Notes: a model not told the origin generated them from the sequence alone. DNA of 48,702 bases from Synechococcales cyanobacterium GL140_1_metabat_312 (GCA_025351345.1 JANXWB010000045.1:1-48702); one strand, 5' to 3'. Shown: positions 16,817 through 26,952, counted from the stretch's first letter. A program made the numbers and translations.

Positions 16817-17506
16817 ATGACATTTTCTAATGGTTCTAAAGCAGTTGTACTTCTTTCGGGTGGGTTAGACTCAGCCACTGTTGCAGCCCAAGCGCAGGCG
16901 GATGGTTGTGAGGTTGTGGCGTTATCATTGTTTTATGGTCAACGTCACGATCGGGAATTGGATGCGGCTAGAGCTATTGTGGCAGCGCTCAAGATCAAAA
17001 CGCATCAAATTTTAGATGTGAATCTTTCTCAATGGGGCGGTTCATCTTTGACAGATTCGAGTCAATCAATTCCTACCCAAGAAACAGAAGATGGCGTCAT
17101 TCCCTCAACCTATGTTCCGGGGCGCAATACTGTGTTCATTTCGATCGCGTTGTCATTGGCTGAGGCGATCGGGGCTAGTAGTATTTATCTTGGGATTAAT
17201 GCAGTGGATTATTCGGGTTATCCCGATTGTCGTCCTGACTATCTTGAAGCATTTCAAAAATTGGCTGCACTTTCATCAAAAGCAGGAATTGAAGGATTTG
17301 CACCTAAACTGATTGCGCCGTTAGTTCTGGATTCTAAAGTTGATATTGTTCACCGGGCCTTACGTCTTGGGGTTCCGATCGAACTCACTTGGTCTTGCTA
17401 TCAGGGGGGGACGGTGCCGTGCGGTGTGTGTGATTCTTGCCGGATTCGCGATCGGGCTTTGGTTGAGGCGGGCCGATCGGACTTGGCGACATCGTTTATA
17501 GTGTGA
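16817..17506 (+). CDS. queC: 7-cyano-7-deazaguanine synthase (QueC)
   Basis: This 229-residue protein has the PP-loop SGGLDSAT (14-21) that binds ATP, the block [42 protein letters not shown], and a C-terminal zinc site [15 protein letters not shown]. It converts 7-carboxy-7-deazaguanine to preQ0 on the path to queuosine. Length and all motifs are standard. GAGGAG upstream of ATG 16817 is a good ribosome-binding site. It is the second gene after the deaminase-like amidohydrolase; no other queuosine gene lies in the window. Confidence 0.95.
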   Translation: MTFSNGSKAVVLLSGGLDSATVAAQAQADGCEVVALSLFYGQRHDRELDAARAIVAALKIKTHQILDVNLSQWGGSSLTDSSQSIPTQETEDGVIPSTYVPGRNTVFISIALSLAEAIGASSIYLGINAVDYSGYPDCRPDYLEAFQKLAALSSKAGIEGFAPKLIAPLVLDSKVDIVHRALRLGVPIELTWSCYQGGTVPCGVCDSCRIRDRALVEAGRSDLATSFIV

Positions 17507-17616
17507 GTGTAGTTGTTAGAAATACAACGTTTAAGTTTTCCTAGTTCATCATTCTCAATCCGATCGGTTCATCTCCTAAATTCTTGCTTATAGAAACATA
17601 ATTAGAGGCTATTTCC

Positions 17617-18273
17617 ATGGCTCAAGTACTTGAAAATCCGATCGTAACCTTCATCCCAAACCAATGGCAAACAGCAGACTGGGATACCTTTGTCGCGATC
17701 GCCGATGATCCCGCTCATGCCAAATCGAAATGCTATTACTTTGAATCTCAGATGCAGGTAGAAACCATGGGTGTCGGTCCAAATCATGCTATTTACAATG
17801 GACTAATCTATGCGGCGATCGTTCTTTACTGTGCCTTAAAACAAATTAAAAGTCGCGGGCTTATCAATGCCAGTTATCGTAAACCCGATCGGACTGAAGC
17901 CCAGCCAGATATCTCGTATTATTTCAATGAATCTGCAATCAATATTCCAGATAGCAACACGATTATTGATTTAGAAACTTATCCTGCTCCGGGTCTGGCG
18001 ATCGAAATTGCGGCAACATCTTTGAACGAAGATCTTGGAACCAAGCGATTACTTTATGAATCTTTGGGTGTTAAAGAATATTGGGTAATTAATGTAGAGT
18101 TAAACGAGATTTTAGCATTTCAAATCTTGGGCATTAACGGTAGTCAACGTATTTACGAATCAATTGTTCTACCTGGATTAGATCTGAGTGTTTTAGAAGA
18201 AGCATTACGATCGCGTAAAACCTGTGATGATAGTCAAATTATGTTGCAATTGCTGACTCACTTTCAAGGATAG
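17617..18273 (+). CDS. Uma2-family (DUF820) endonuclease-like protein
   Basis: This 218-residue protein carries the Uma2/DUF820 pattern, a PD-(D/E)XK fold expanded in cyanobacteria. It has an acidic residue in RTEAQPDISYYFNE, the core strand APGLAIEIAATSLNEDLGTK, then LYESLGVKEYWVINVELNEI. These genes are often linked to mobile elements, but their role is unclear. It is monocistronic and followed by the convergent ATPase/nuclease pair. CGATCG words occur at normal density. Confidence 0.85.
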   Translation: MAQVLENPIVTFIPNQWQTADWDTFVAIADDPAHAKSKCYYFESQMQVETMGVGPNHAIYNGLIYAAIVLYCALKQIKSRGLINASYRKPDRTEAQPDISYYFNESAINIPDSNTIIDLETYPAPGLAIEIAATSLNEDLGTKRLLYESLGVKEYWVINVELNEILAFQILGINGSQRIYESIVLPGLDLSVLEEALRSRKTCDDSQIMLQLLTHFQG

Positions 18274-18284
18274 AAGTATTAGTA

Positions 18285-18704
18285 TTAGTTCAACATGTGA
18301 GTATACTCGCGATTCTTAATAATGAGTTTGGCTTGATATTTATTGAGCATTCGCTTCTTCATTATTTGAATTTCAGGACCATCTAACGGACATCGCGTAG
18401 AAATAATAAAACAGAATTTAGGCTGCTTGTAAGCATCATCTGAAAGCTTCTGGATACTAGTCTCCAACTGAGAAAAAGCATGTCTCACATCGCGTCCCTT
18501 GAGTTCGATATAGATTTCCTCTTCATTTTCGGTAGCCGTTAAGGCATAGTCACATTTCACCCCTTCTTGAATTGCACAACCATCAACTTCCAGTAGGCAA
18601 ACCTCCCGCCGTTTATGGTTTTTGAAGATCATCTTACTTCGTTCCTCCTCGCAGGTGATAATGGGATTCTTACTAATAGTTTCGCATTTAGGAAATCTTT
18701 TCAT
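18285..18704 (-). CDS. small PD-(D/E)XK nuclease-like protein paired with an ATPase
   Basis: This 139-residue protein has a nuclease-like core: CDYALTATENEEEIYIELKG, giving Asp52 followed by Glu67-x-Lys69, the D...ExK metal-site spacing of PD-(D/E)XK enzymes. The helix RDVRHAFSQLETSIQKL and the strand KFCFIISTRCP follow, as the fold expects. Several Cys residues (36, 43, 51) surround the core. It starts 1 bp after the ATPase stop codon, so translation is coupled and the two proteins very likely act together. I know no named family for it. Composition is AT-rich relative to neighbours, which suggests transfer. I infer a nuclease effector; activity is unproven. Confidence 0.7.
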   Translation of the reverse strand: MKRFPKCETISKNPIITCEEERSKMIFKNHKRREVCLLEVDGCAIQEGVKCDYALTATENEEEIYIELKGRDVRHAFSQLETSIQKLSDDAYKQPKFCFIISTRCPLDGPEIQIMKKRMLNKYQAKLIIKNREYTHMLN

Positions 18705-18705
18705 T

Positions 18706-19962
18706 TTAGTTAACCAAATCTAGCAATTCACCAAATATTATTGATAAGTTATTTGAAACTTCATCAATAATATTTGTGTCAATCAATCCGAGTTCTTCAG
18801 ACAAAATGTTTTCAACGCCTTCCGATGTAATCGAATAAACCACCAAATCTTCGGCATCCAGTGCGATCGTCTTTGGTACCAGTTTTTCCAACTTTCTCAA
18901 ATTCTCTCCTTCCAGCCCATGCTTATAAGCCTCGCCCGCCTGCAAAAGATTATTAATGGCAGTGAGTACGTAAGGGCTATGAGTTGTAATGAAGAATTGC
19001 GTTTTTCCAGGATGAAGATTAAATGCAGCAGCAATAAGCTCAATTAATTTCTTTTGAGCGCTTGGGAAAATATGAGCTTCTGGTTCTTCAATGTAAACTG
19101 TTTTGTGATCATTAAGTCCTGTTAATTTTGGTAACGCCATAAGGATCATTGTCAGTGGTAAGGTTTCCTGCTGACCAGAAGAAGAAGAAGCGAGGTTAAC
19201 AATACGCCCATCTGTCATTTCAATAAAATCTTCATTTCTCATCTCTCTGTATTCTCCACATACAATTTCTTTTGCCAAATTCCCCATATGCTTTGTCGAT
19301 TCATTGAGTGAAGGAGAGGAATGGACTCGCTTAATAAATTGATATAAGGAACCAAATGAGGTTAAAAAAGGGTCTAACTCATCTTTCTGAGCAAGAAAAG
19401 AGAATATACTCCGTTGAACGATCGCAAAAATTGATCGTCCTGCTGGAATAAAAATTTGTGACTTTAATTTAGATTGTCCGATGAGATCTTCAACACATCT
19501 CAATACTTTGATGCGCCATGCCTTGATATCTTTTTCAAAAGTTGGAGCCAATACTTCTTCAGGATCGACAACAATACGCATTTTCTTTAAAGCATTAACT
19601 AGCTTCTTATAGTTCTCAGAATAGTCAAGCTTAATCCCACGATTCTTGTTTTTTAACGGAGTGATTTCGATAAAAGAATCTGAGTTTTCATATCGAATTA
19701 AGAATATTTGATCTCCCCATGAAATTGATGGGAAATATTGCTCAAAGCGTAATTTCTGTTTTGCATCTATCTGTTTTTTACCATAATCAGCTTCATCTAA
19801 AGAATCTAAGACTTCGGGAATAAAGTTTTTAAAATAATATAAAAGCTTTGCACAAACACTTTTACCGCTAGCCTGCGGCCCAATCAAAATATTAAACCGC
19901 TTGATTTCAATATCAATATGCTGAATTCCAGCAAAGTTTTTGATGATTAAGCGTTCAGTCAT
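18706..19962 (-). CDS. ABC/SMC-type AAA ATPase (AAA_15/OLD-like)
   Basis: This 418-residue ATPase starts MTERLIIKNFAGIQHIDIEI, the typical opening of OLD/RecF-like ATPases. Walker A is IGPQASGKS, the ABC signature SSSGQQETLPL, Walker B VYIEEPEAHIFP with the catalytic Glu, and the His switch FFITTHSPYVL. A frame extends upstream to ATG 20010, but the conserved N-terminus begins at ATG 19962, which I prefer. The protein ends without a TOPRIM domain, so any cutting activity must lie in the adjacent small D...ExK protein. Such ATPases sense DNA ends or phage factors in several defence systems. It is separated from chlH by a strong terminator. Confidence 0.82.
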   Translation of the reverse strand: MTERLIIKNFAGIQHIDIEIKRFNILIGPQASGKSVCAKLLYYFKNFIPEVLDSLDEADYGKKQIDAKQKLRFEQYFPSISWGDQIFLIRYENSDSFIEITPLKNKNRGIKLDYSENYKKLVNALKKMRIVVDPEEVLAPTFEKDIKAWRIKVLRCVEDLIGQSKLKSQIFIPAGRSIFAIVQRSIFSFLAQKDELDPFLTSFGSLYQFIKRVHSSPSLNESTKHMGNLAKEIVCGEYREMRNEDFIEMTDGRIVNLASSSSGQQETLPLTMILMALPKLTGLNDHKTVYIEEPEAHIFPSAQKKLIELIAAAFNLHPGKTQFFITTHSPYVLTAINNLLQAGEAYKHGLEGENLRKLEKLVPKTIALDAEDLVVYSITSEGVENILSEELGLIDTNIIDEVSNNLSIIFGELLDLVN

Positions 19963-20018
19963 AGTAGCAGCCCAAAAGTGGTGGGGACAATTCCCAAGAC
20001 ATAGATACATAATGCCAG

Positions 20019-20046
20019 AAAAAAGGGTGGAGAATCTTCTCCACCC
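20019..20046 (-). terminator. Rho-independent terminator of chlH
   Basis: GGGTGGAGAA (20025-20034) and TTCTCCACCC (20037-20046) form a perfect 10-bp stem with a 2-base centre; the centre probably opens to a 4-base loop. On the minus strand it is followed by TTTTTT (20024-20019). It lies about 27 bp after the chlH stop codon and separates chlH from the ATPase gene. Confidence 0.92.
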
Positions 20047-20072
20047 AACAATCAGTGACCTAAAATTAGAAT

Positions 20073-23000
20073 CTACTCAACGCCTTCGATGCGGTCTTCA
20101 ACTTGCTGATACAGTTCGCGGAGCCGATCGAGATTCTCGTCACTGGTTTCCCAATACCCACGACCATTCGCTTCAAGCAACGTTGTCACCATCTTGCGGA
20201 AAGAATTGGGATTCAAGTTCAGCAAACGCTCTTGCATTTCCTTATCTTTCATAAAGGTGCTGTTGGCATCTTCATAAACCCAGTTATCCACCGCATCCGC
20301 CGTCGCCGACCAGCCCATCGTGTTGACCAACCGCTTCGACAATTCGCGCACACCTTCATAGCCATGGGACAACATTCCCTCATACCATTTAGGATTCAGG
20401 AGCTTGGTGCGAGAGTCGAGGCGAACAGTTTCAGATAGGGTCCGAATCTGGGCATTTGCTGTGGTCGTGTCGGCCATGTAAGACGTGGGCGCTTTGCCAT
20501 CATCTCGCAGTCTAGATACGATTTTAGTGGGGTCAGAATCATAGTAGTGGGAGACATCCGTGAGGGAAATCTCCGACGAATCTAGGTTCTGGAAGGTGAC
20601 ATCGGCAGTCTTCAATGAAGCCCGGAAAATGTCTTCCTTTTGTTCCATCACACCAGGATTGTCCGACGAGAAGGCAAAGCCTTTACGGGCTAAATACATG
20701 TCCTGTAGTTCTTTTTCATTCTCCCAAGTTCCATTCTCAACCGCCAAATTAATGTTGGATGAATAAGAACCGGATGCATTTGAGAAGACACGAGTAGCGG
20801 CTTGACGAACACTCACTCCCAGTTCAGCGGCTTGAGCGATCGCATGTTTTCTAACGTAGTTCATCTCCAAAGGTTCATCGGCTTCAGCGGCCATTTTCAC
20901 AGCTTGATCCAAGAGCGCCATTTGGTTCATGAATAAGTCACGGAATACACCCGAACAGTTAACAACGACATCAATCCGAGGACGACCGAGTTCATTTAAT
21001 GGAATCAATTCCAATTTGTTCACCCGACCAAAGGCATCGGCCACAGGCTTAGTTCCGACCATCCAAAGGATTTGGGCCAGAGATTCGCCATAAGTTTTGA
21101 TGTTGTCAGTTCCCCAAAGAACGCAAGCGATCGTCTCTGGATAAGCGCCCTCATTTTCCAAGCGTTGACGATCGATCAACCGATCGACCACCACCTTCGC
21201 GGCATTGACGGCTGCGGTTGTGGGAATCGATTGTGGATCCAGTGCATGGATATTCTTACCCGTCGGAAGAACGTCAGGATTACGAATCGGGTCACCGCCG
21301 GGACCAGGAGCCAAGTATTGACCATTAAGCGCAGTGAGCAAGCCGCCGAGCTCATTATCTGCAACGACTTGTTTTAAGCAGAATTGCAAGAATTCAAACA
21401 ATGGCTTAATCGCATCACCATCGACATTGCCGTAACCCAATTTATGCAGCGCTTCAACCCATGGTTCTTGTTTGCCACCCAATCCATTGAATAGATTGCC
21501 AAACATAGAAGTCTTGGAGACTCGACCCTCTTTATCTTGCTGAGCGCGCACCATGGCCGTCACAGCCTCACGACTCGCCGCATTAATGTCATTCAACAAC
21601 TGAACATCTTTCAAGACACCAAGATCACTATTCTTGAAAATCTCATCAATGTTGCGATAGACACTATTCGCAATCACGCGGGTCAAGCTGAGAATGCCTT
21701 CTTCTTCACGATCGAGGCTCGCAATATTCACCAAAGTGGCGATCGCTTCGTCAGCCGTCGGCGGTTTACCAATGGTGTGCAATCCGCAAGGCAGCAAACG
21801 AGATTCAATCTCCATGATCTTGATATAGATCTTGCCGACGATCGTATCGCGCTCGTCTTGATTCAATTCAGCAGAACTGGTGTCTGGTAACTTGACATCC
21901 CGATCGAGGTTACAAATTCTCGCTTGATCCATTATGGAATCGACAATTTGAACGCCACGTCCGCCGTCCTTCAAAGTTTGGTACGAGGCAATCAATTCGC
22001 CCAATGCTTTCAAACCTTTGTACAAACCCGCATTTTCAGCAGGTGGAGTCAGATAGGAAATGGTCTCAGCGTAAGAACGACGTTTTGCGATCGTGGCTTC
22101 AGATGGATTGTTCGCTGCGTAGTAGTAAAGATTCGGAATAGAACCAATTAGACTATCGGGGAAACAAGTATCCGACATTCCCATTTGCTTACCGGGCATG
22201 AATTCTAGCGATCCATGAGTCCCAAAATGCAATACGGCATCCGCGTCAAATACACGCTCAAGATAGGTGTAATAGGCCGCAAACCCATGGTGTGGGCTAG
22301 CCGATCGGCTGAACAATAACCTCATTGGATCGCCTTCATATCCAAATGTCGGTTGTACACCGATGAATACGTTCCCAAACTGTTTTCCGAAGATCAGCAG
22401 GTTCTGCCCATCCGTGTTGAGATTACCGGGCGCTGGTCCCCAAGAATCATGCAAACGGGTATGGTACGGCGTTAAGCGTTCATACTCTTCCACGGACATG
22501 CGATAAGCAACGTTCAAATCAGGGCTGCTGTACTGGGCTTCGGCATCGTGAAGAATTTCTAGCATCAAAGCTTTGGAATCTTCTGGTAGTTCGCCAATGC
22601 TGTAGCCATCTTCTTTTAAGCCTTCGAGAACTTTGTAGATGGAGCCAAATACATCAAGATAGGCTGCCGTTCCGACGTTTCCTTTGTCGGGTGGGAAACT
22701 GAAAACAGTAATTGCAACTTTTTTCTCAGCTTGCTTTTTACGACGAAGATTTGCCCATTTCAGCGCTCGTTTTGCAATAGTCTCAACCCGATCCTGCAAG
22801 GTAATCGATTTACCCGTGGATCCGTCGCGACCTGACATGACGATCGGTTCGATCGCCCCATCCAGCTCAGGCAGGGCGATTTGTAAGGCGACTTGAATCG
22901 GATGCAGACCTAGATCGCTGTCTAACCATTCTTCAGTCGTTTGAAAGACTAAGGGCAACGCAACCATGTAAGGACGATTCAGCTTTTTAAGGGCATCGAT

Positions 23001-24086
23001 CGCCTTGGGATGGTCTTGTTTTGCAGGGCCGCCAACCAGCGCAAACCCTGTGAGCGAAACGACTGCATCAACGATCGCTTCTTCTTTATTAATCGGCTCG
23101 TAGAAATATTCCGCTACAGGCTTCGAGAAGTCCAAACCGCCTGCAAAGACGGAAATAACCCGCGCTCCCATGGCTTCAAATTCCGACACCATCGACACGT
23201 AATGAGCATCGTCGCCCGTCACAATATGGGTCCGCTGCATGACCAGTCCGATCGTTGGACAATCTCCTCGACGCTGGGCTTCGGGCAAGTCCTTCCGGGA
23301 AGCGTACCAGTTCAGATACTCCTTCGCATCGTCGTACATGGTCGGCGCTAATGGATGCCAGATGCCCGTGTCGAGATAGGTGATGGGTTCGGCATAGCTG
23401 AATGCGGCGGTTTCGTTATTGTCCGATCGCTTGGTATCCTTGCCATTGAAGACATATTTGTCAGCCAGCATCAAGAAGAAGCTTTCCAGATTCTCCTCGT
23501 TACCCCCCAGCCAATACTGAAAACTGAGCATGAAGTTCCGGGCATCTTGTGCTTTCTCTATAGGAAGGAACTTCAGCACAGTAGGCAAGGTCCGCAGCAG
23601 CTTCAACATGGCATCTTGGAAACCCGCGCCGGATTTCTCTTTGCGCTTCTTCATGAAGCTGCCGATGACGCTCTTGGATTGACCAATTTGTGCCAGGGAG
23701 AAGCTGCCCATCTTGTTCAGGCGCATGACCTGAGGCATGGATGGGAAAACTACCGATACATCAAGCTTGTCTTTGATGGGTTCGACAGCAGCGACAATTT
23801 TATCGGCTAAGTCTTCTAGGAAAATTAAGGAGGCGATGAAAATGTTGGCTTCACCCACATCGCGCTTAAAGTCCTCGTAATTGCCATTGTCCCGAAGCTC
23901 TTCGATCAGGTAGCCACTTATCTCGATCGCAATGTCGGGGTGTTTAGCGTTGATGGATCTTACAGCCGCAGAAATGGCGCTCTGGTATTGCGGCTCCAGC
24001 ACTACGTACACCACTTTTACAAGGGAACGCCCGTTGAGGTCGTCTGGCTTAATATGGCGAACGGTCGGCTTAGTGTAAGTGAACAT
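20073..24086 (-). CDS. chlH: magnesium chelatase subunit H (ChlH)
   Basis: This 1337-residue protein is the porphyrin-binding catalytic subunit that, with ChlI and ChlD, inserts Mg2+ into protoporphyrin IX at the start of chlorophyll synthesis. Features are the N-terminal DUF3479-like domain (about 1-165, [20 protein letters not shown]), then the CobN/Mg-chelatase body. Conserved blocks include [60 protein letters not shown] and the closing [20 protein letters not shown]. Length matches ChlH. An AAGGAG ribosome-binding site lies 10 bp before the ATG. The gene stands alone with its own terminator. The products of chlI and chlD are not in the window. Confidence 0.98.
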   Translation of the reverse strand: MFTYTKPTVRHIKPDDLNGRSLVKVVYVVLEPQYQSAISAAVRSINAKHPDIAIEISGYLIEELRDNGNYEDFKRDVGEANIFIASLIFLEDLADKIVAAVEPIKDKLDVSVVFPSMPQVMRLNKMGSFSLAQIGQSKSVIGSFMKKRKEKSGAGFQDAMLKLLRTLPTVLKFLPIEKAQDARNFMLSFQYWLGGNEENLESFFLMLADKYVFNGKDTKRSDNNETAAFSYAEPITYLDTGIWHPLAPTMYDDAKEYLNWYASRKDLPEAQRRGDCPTIGLVMQRTHIVTGDDAHYVSMVSEFEAMGARVISVFAGGLDFSKPVAEYFYEPINKEEAIVDAVVSLTGFALVGGPAKQDHPKAIDALKKLNRPYMVALPLVFQTTEEWLDSDLGLHPIQVALQIALPELDGAIEPIVMSGRDGSTGKSITLQDRVETIAKRALKWANLRRKKQAEKKVAITVFSFPPDKGNVGTAAYLDVFGSIYKVLEGLKEDGYSIGELPEDSKALMLEILHDAEAQYSSPDLNVAYRMSVEEYERLTPYHTRLHDSWGPAPGNLNTDGQNLLIFGKQFGNVFIGVQPTFGYEGDPMRLLFSRSASPHHGFAAYYTYLERVFDADAVLHFGTHGSLEFMPGKQMGMSDTCFPDSLIGSIPNLYYYAANNPSEATIAKRRSYAETISYLTPPAENAGLYKGLKALGELIASYQTLKDGGRGVQIVDSIMDQARICNLDRDVKLPDTSSAELNQDERDTIVGKIYIKIMEIESRLLPCGLHTIGKPPTADEAIATLVNIASLDREEEGILSLTRVIANSVYRNIDEIFKNSDLGVLKDVQLLNDINAASREAVTAMVRAQQDKEGRVSKTSMFGNLFNGLGGKQEPWVEALHKLGYGNVDGDAIKPLFEFLQFCLKQVVADNELGGLLTALNGQYLAPGPGGDPIRNPDVLPTGKNIHALDPQSIPTTAAVNAAKVVVDRLIDRQRLENEGAYPETIACVLWGTDNIKTYGESLAQILWMVGTKPVADAFGRVNKLELIPLNELGRPRIDVVVNCSGVFRDLFMNQMALLDQAVKMAAEADEPLEMNYVRKHAIAQAAELGVSVRQAATRVFSNASGSYSSNINLAVENGTWENEKELQDMYLARKGFAFSSDNPGVMEQKEDIFRASLKTADVTFQNLDSSEISLTDVSHYYDSDPTKIVSRLRDDGKAPTSYMADTTTANAQIRTLSETVRLDSRTKLLNPKWYEGMLSHGYEGVRELSKRLVNTMGWSATADAVDNWVYEDANSTFMKDKEMQERLLNLNPNSFRKMVTTLLEANGRGYWETSDENLDRLRELYQQVEDRIEGVE

Positions 24087-24096
24087 GCGATTAAGA

Positions 24097-24102
24097 CTCC
24101 TT
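24097..24102 (-). promoter_or_regulatory. Shine-Dalgarno of chlH
   Basis: AAGGAG on the minus strand, 10 bp upstream of the chlH ATG at 24086. It fixes this start codon. Confidence 0.85.
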
Positions 24103-24492
24103 CGGGGCTTGTTCTCTTTGATAAAATCAGCGACTATGCGCTTCCTAGCTAGGGCTTCAGGGCAACAAGTCCCTCAAAGCTCAATTTTACCGATGTGTAA
24201 CGAGACGATCCATAACAACACTCAATCCGGAGTCAGCACTCAGTGCGATGGCCAAGGAGCAAAACCCGAAATTTTGAGAATGGATAGCATTCCGAAAACG
24301 GCGTAAAACCTAACTCTCGCAACGTTTATTAAACCATGAAGCTCTGGATGAAGGGCAGATTATGGCGGTAAACCGAAACAAGTTGATATAGAAATAATTT
24401 ATTTTGTAATGGAATTGCAACAATTTAATTCCAAATTATTACCAAACCGTTACGATCGTTCAACTTCACGAGAAAATTTTAATCACCTTCTA

Positions 24493-24538
24493 TCTTTAAC
24501 GCGTATCAAACCTTTATAAATACCATACGCGTTAAAGA
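24493..24538. promoter_or_regulatory. 14-bp perfect inverted repeat upstream of chlH
   Basis: TCTTTAACGCGTAT (24493-24506) is mirrored by ATACGCGTTAAAGA (24525-24538), with an 18-base AT-rich spacer containing TTATAAAT. No T-run follows on either side, so it does not look like a simple terminator. It lies about 400 bp upstream of chlH and 100 bp downstream of the small membrane ORF. It could be an operator for a dimeric regulator or an RNA structure. Confidence 0.6.
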
Positions 24539-24637
24539 ACATGACAAAGGTTATCGGGTTCCGATTATCTCCGAGCCACAATTCACGGAAGCCCGGTCGT
24601 ACAAAGCCTCAAACATGGTGGGTATCAGAGCGGTGAA

Positions 24638-24862
24638 TCAATTACTCTTGGCTGGCTGGTGTTGTGGAATGTCAATAGTTGCTGTCACATTAGGCACAAG
24701 GGTATAGACCGCAAGGCCGACCAGAACAACTACGACGGATTGAACGGTTGGAACAAGGCTGTCGCGGACGAGGCGGGTGAGGGGATGGCTCTGATAGCGT
24801 AACGATCGGGTAGATAAATTTTTGACTAATGGCCCAGCGTAACTGTTACTCGTGGAAAACAT
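24638..24862 (-). CDS. small single-pass membrane protein, hypothetical
   Basis: This 74-residue ORF has a polar, Ser/Arg-rich N-terminal half, one predicted membrane helix (TVQSVVVVLVGLAVYTLVP, about 39-57), and a short tail. I recognise no family. It lies between apcD and chlH on the same strand, so a link to pigment or thylakoid biology is possible but only inferred. No strong ribosome-binding site is visible, and there is no independent evidence beyond the ORF and the hydrophobic segment. Confidence 0.45.
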   Translation of the reverse strand: MFSTSNSYAGPLVKNLSTRSLRYQSHPLTRLVRDSLVPTVQSVVVVLVGLAVYTLVPNVTATIDIPQHQPAKSN

Positions 24863-25035
24863 AAGCGGTGGGTTAAGAAAGAGAAGGGGAACTAACCGAT
24901 GGAACTTTTACTGTGTCCATAGTGGACAGTTTTCTAAAGTTTCAAACGTATTTGCATAACATTTAGCACCATGTCTCTAAGTGTAGAGCTGCTCGAACCC
25001 GATCGCCTAGGGACTTTTCATTAAGAATGAATATG

Positions 25036-25074
25036 AAATAAGCCTCAACCATAAAATATAGTTAAGGCTTATTT
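25036..25074 (-). terminator. hairpin downstream of apcD
   Basis: AAATAAGCCTCAAC (25036-25049) pairs with GTTAAGGCTTATTT (25061-25074) over 14 positions with a single mismatch (a G-U pair in one strand's RNA), around an 11-base loop. It lies about 50 bp after the apcD stop codon. No long T-run follows, so its efficiency is uncertain. Confidence 0.6.
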
Positions 25075-25126
25075 GAGACAAAAAAAGGAGGATAGATACA
25101 AGAGAGACTGTATCCACCCTCAAGGA

Positions 25127-25612
25127 TTAGGACATTGATTGAATAATAAAATCAAAGTAAGGAGCTGTTTTGTCAGCATCCCCTTCGCTAAGCAAACCTA
25201 AAGACGCATCTTTGAGGCATCGGATAGCATCAACCATACCGGGAACCGGGACGCCGAGAGAATTGTACATTTCTCGTACACCCACTAGACCAATACTCTC
25301 GATCGGGTCTTTGTCGCCCGCTAGAACGCCATAGGTTACAAGGCGAAGGTACCACCCATAATCACGAACACAAAGCGCACGTTCTCGTCCTCCAAATGCA
25401 TTTCCGCCGGGGGAGATGTATTCAGGATGAGCTTTCCAGAGATTTTTAACCGATTCGTCAACAATTTTTTTCTCATTCTCGGAGAGAGTGGCAACGATGC
25501 GGGTTCGCTGTGCCCCGGTTTGGAAATACTCTTGCACGCTCTTGAGTTCACCGCTGGTGGGATACCGCAGTTCATCGTCGGCTGTGAGAATAACTTGGCT
25601 GACTACGCTCAT
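25127..25612 (-). CDS. apcD: allophycocyanin alpha-B subunit (ApcD)
   Basis: This 161-residue phycobiliprotein begins [20 protein letters not shown] and contains the chromophore site [18 protein letters not shown], with phycocyanobilin attached to Cys81 and Arg83/Asp84 holding the bilin. The N-terminus and IQSMS end mark ApcD rather than ApcA. ApcD is a minor far-red-shifted core subunit, one of the terminal emitters passing energy from the phycobilisome to the photosystems, particularly photosystem I. As in many cyanobacteria it stands apart from the apcABC operon. The other phycobilisome genes are not in the window. Confidence 0.95.
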   Translation of the reverse strand: MSVVSQVILTADDELRYPTSGELKSVQEYFQTGAQRTRIVATLSENEKKIVDESVKNLWKAHPEYISPGGNAFGGRERALCVRDYGWYLRLVTYGVLAGDKDPIESIGLVGVREMYNSLGVPVPGMVDAIRCLKDASLGLLSEGDADKTAPYFDFIIQSMS

Positions 25613-25763
25613 AGGAGATGTTCTTTTAAAGGGCTGTCTTAACTGAATTGTATCTGTAGTTTATCTACTTTCGGGCGTTTTCAGAAGAGATTTATGGGAA
25701 ATCCGTTACGTAACGTTGTAAAGCCATGACGCAAAGACGCCCATAAACATATAAAAAATAAAA

Positions 25764-25848
25764 CGGAGAGGGTGGGATTCGAACCCACGGTACGTTTCCG
25801 TACATCCGATTTCAAGTCGGACGCATTCGACCACTCTGCCACCTCTCC
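25764..25848 (-). tRNA. tRNA-Ser (anticodon UGA)
   Basis: The minus strand starts GGAGAGGTGGCAGAGTGGTC and ends with the T-arm GGGTTCGAATCCC and acceptor CCTCTCC plus discriminator G. The acceptor pairs GGAGAGG/CCTCTCC. The anticodon arm TCCGA-CTTGAAA-TCGGA gives anticodon TGA. A long variable arm (TACGGAAACGTA) marks a class II serine tRNA. CCA is not encoded. Confidence 0.96.
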
Positions 25849-26001
25849 AAAGACTCGAATCTAAACTAACTAGATTGCCTTATCTATAGTACCGACATTG
25901 ATCACACTTTTCAAATCATTTGAAGATTTTTGAGAATTTTCTATGGGTTTTAAGGCTGGCTTTCAAGGCAACCCGATCGTGTCAGACCTTTCAGAGAGTG
26001 C

Positions 26002-26952
26002 CTAAGAGACCCATAATTCGTCCCGATCGCAGATCTGATGTCGCGCATCCAGCCGCACAATGACCGCACTCGTAATCATCTGACCTTGTAATGTCACCAG
26101 GGAAAATAGGCGCTGAATCCCAGTCTCTGTCTTGAAAACACGGGGAACGCAGGCTGCATTCAAATAAGCAGTTTCTGGGGTGACAGACCACCGCTTACGA
26201 TCGCCAAGACGGTTACGTAAGCGGTGATGCATGTGACCAAAGGTAACGAGAGAGAGAGGTTTACCGATGGAGAAGGTTTGTCCGATCGCAGCTTGTAAGT
26301 CTGGATCGCCGTGATCGCCGCCGATCGGTTCCCAGTCTTTGCCACAGAGATCGTGGGGATTGGGACCTAATCCGGCAGGTCCATTATGGGAAATTAGAAT
26401 TCGTCGATTGCAAGTGGCACTTTCGATCGACTCGACAATTTTTGCAGTAGATTCAGCACTGTTGTGAATGCCGTAACGATCGCGATAAAAGCGTCTATTA
26501 CTCCATTCGGGTCCGCCGGAGCTAAACGGTCGCCCGCCCACAATCGAAAGATCTAACTCAGGAAAATCCAGTTTGCCGTAGCCCACATGAGTCTCGCCTA
26601 GAAGGTCAAGCTGCTGTTGAAGCCGATCTTCTAAGGTTCGATCGTAGGGAGAATTTTCTCGGCCTTTGCGAGTGGAACTGTACCAAGCATCGTGGTTACC
26701 GAGAATTATGGCTTTGGGAATATCGATCGCCGCAACTTGACGAACAATATTTACCGATTCATTGCCGAAGTCTCCGACAAATAGAACTAGATCTACATTC
26801 AGCGCATGGAGAGCATCCCGATCGTTCTCGTCCCATTGATCATGGACATCTCCCACGATCGCAATCTTTAGATCCGGTGGATTAAGCTGAGATTGGGAGT
26901 TAGATTGATTCAGCTCAGCGTTGGTCCGGTTGTGTTCTGATTCAAACATCAT
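26002..26952 (-). CDS. calcineurin-like metallophosphoesterase
   Basis: This 316-residue protein carries the metallophosphoesterase motifs in order: IAIVGDVHDQWD, LVLFVGDFGNE, AIILGNHDAW, ILISHNGPAG and LVTFGHMHHRLR. These supply the dinuclear metal ligands. It resembles a family restricted largely to cyanobacteria and plastids (TIGR04168-type, from memory). Substrate unknown. Its start overlaps the end of the upstream 402-residue gene by 11 bp, so it is the last gene of the rnc-cbiA run. Confidence 0.9.
   Translation of the reverse strand: MMFESEHNRTNAELNQSNSQSQLNPPDLKIAIVGDVHDQWDENDRDALHALNVDLVLFVGDFGNESVNIVRQVAAIDIPKAIILGNHDAWYSSTRKGRENSPYDRTLEDRLQQQLDLLGETHVGYGKLDFPELDLSIVGGRPFSSGGPEWSNRRFYRDRYGIHNSAESTAKIVESIESATCNRRILISHNGPAGLGPNPHDLCGKDWEPIGGDHGDPDLQAAIGQTFSIGKPLSLVTFGHMHHRLRNRLGDRKRWSVTPETAYLNAACVPRVFKTETGIQRLFSLVTLQGQMITSAVIVRLDARHQICDRDELWVS

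Larger units (their letters stand above)
24087..24637. other. chlH upstream region
   Basis: These 551 bases have no convincing gene. They hold the chlH Shine-Dalgarno (24097-24102), presumably the chlH promoter and leader, and a strong 14-bp inverted repeat near 24493-24538. No riboswitch was recognised. A 31-codon open frame at 24541-24636 on the plus strand lacks a ribosome-binding site. Confidence 0.6.

Noticed and set aside
20010-20010. upstream start for the AAA ATPase at 20010
   Set aside because: It would add 16 residues unlike the family's N-terminus and would begin inside the region next to the chlH terminator; ATG 19962 opens directly with the conserved N-terminal strand.
24541-24636. 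31-codon open frame on the plus strand starting just after the chlH-upstream inverted repeat
   Set aside because: It has no ribosome-binding site and no recognisable sequence, and it is short enough to occur by chance. Basic residues alone are not evidence.
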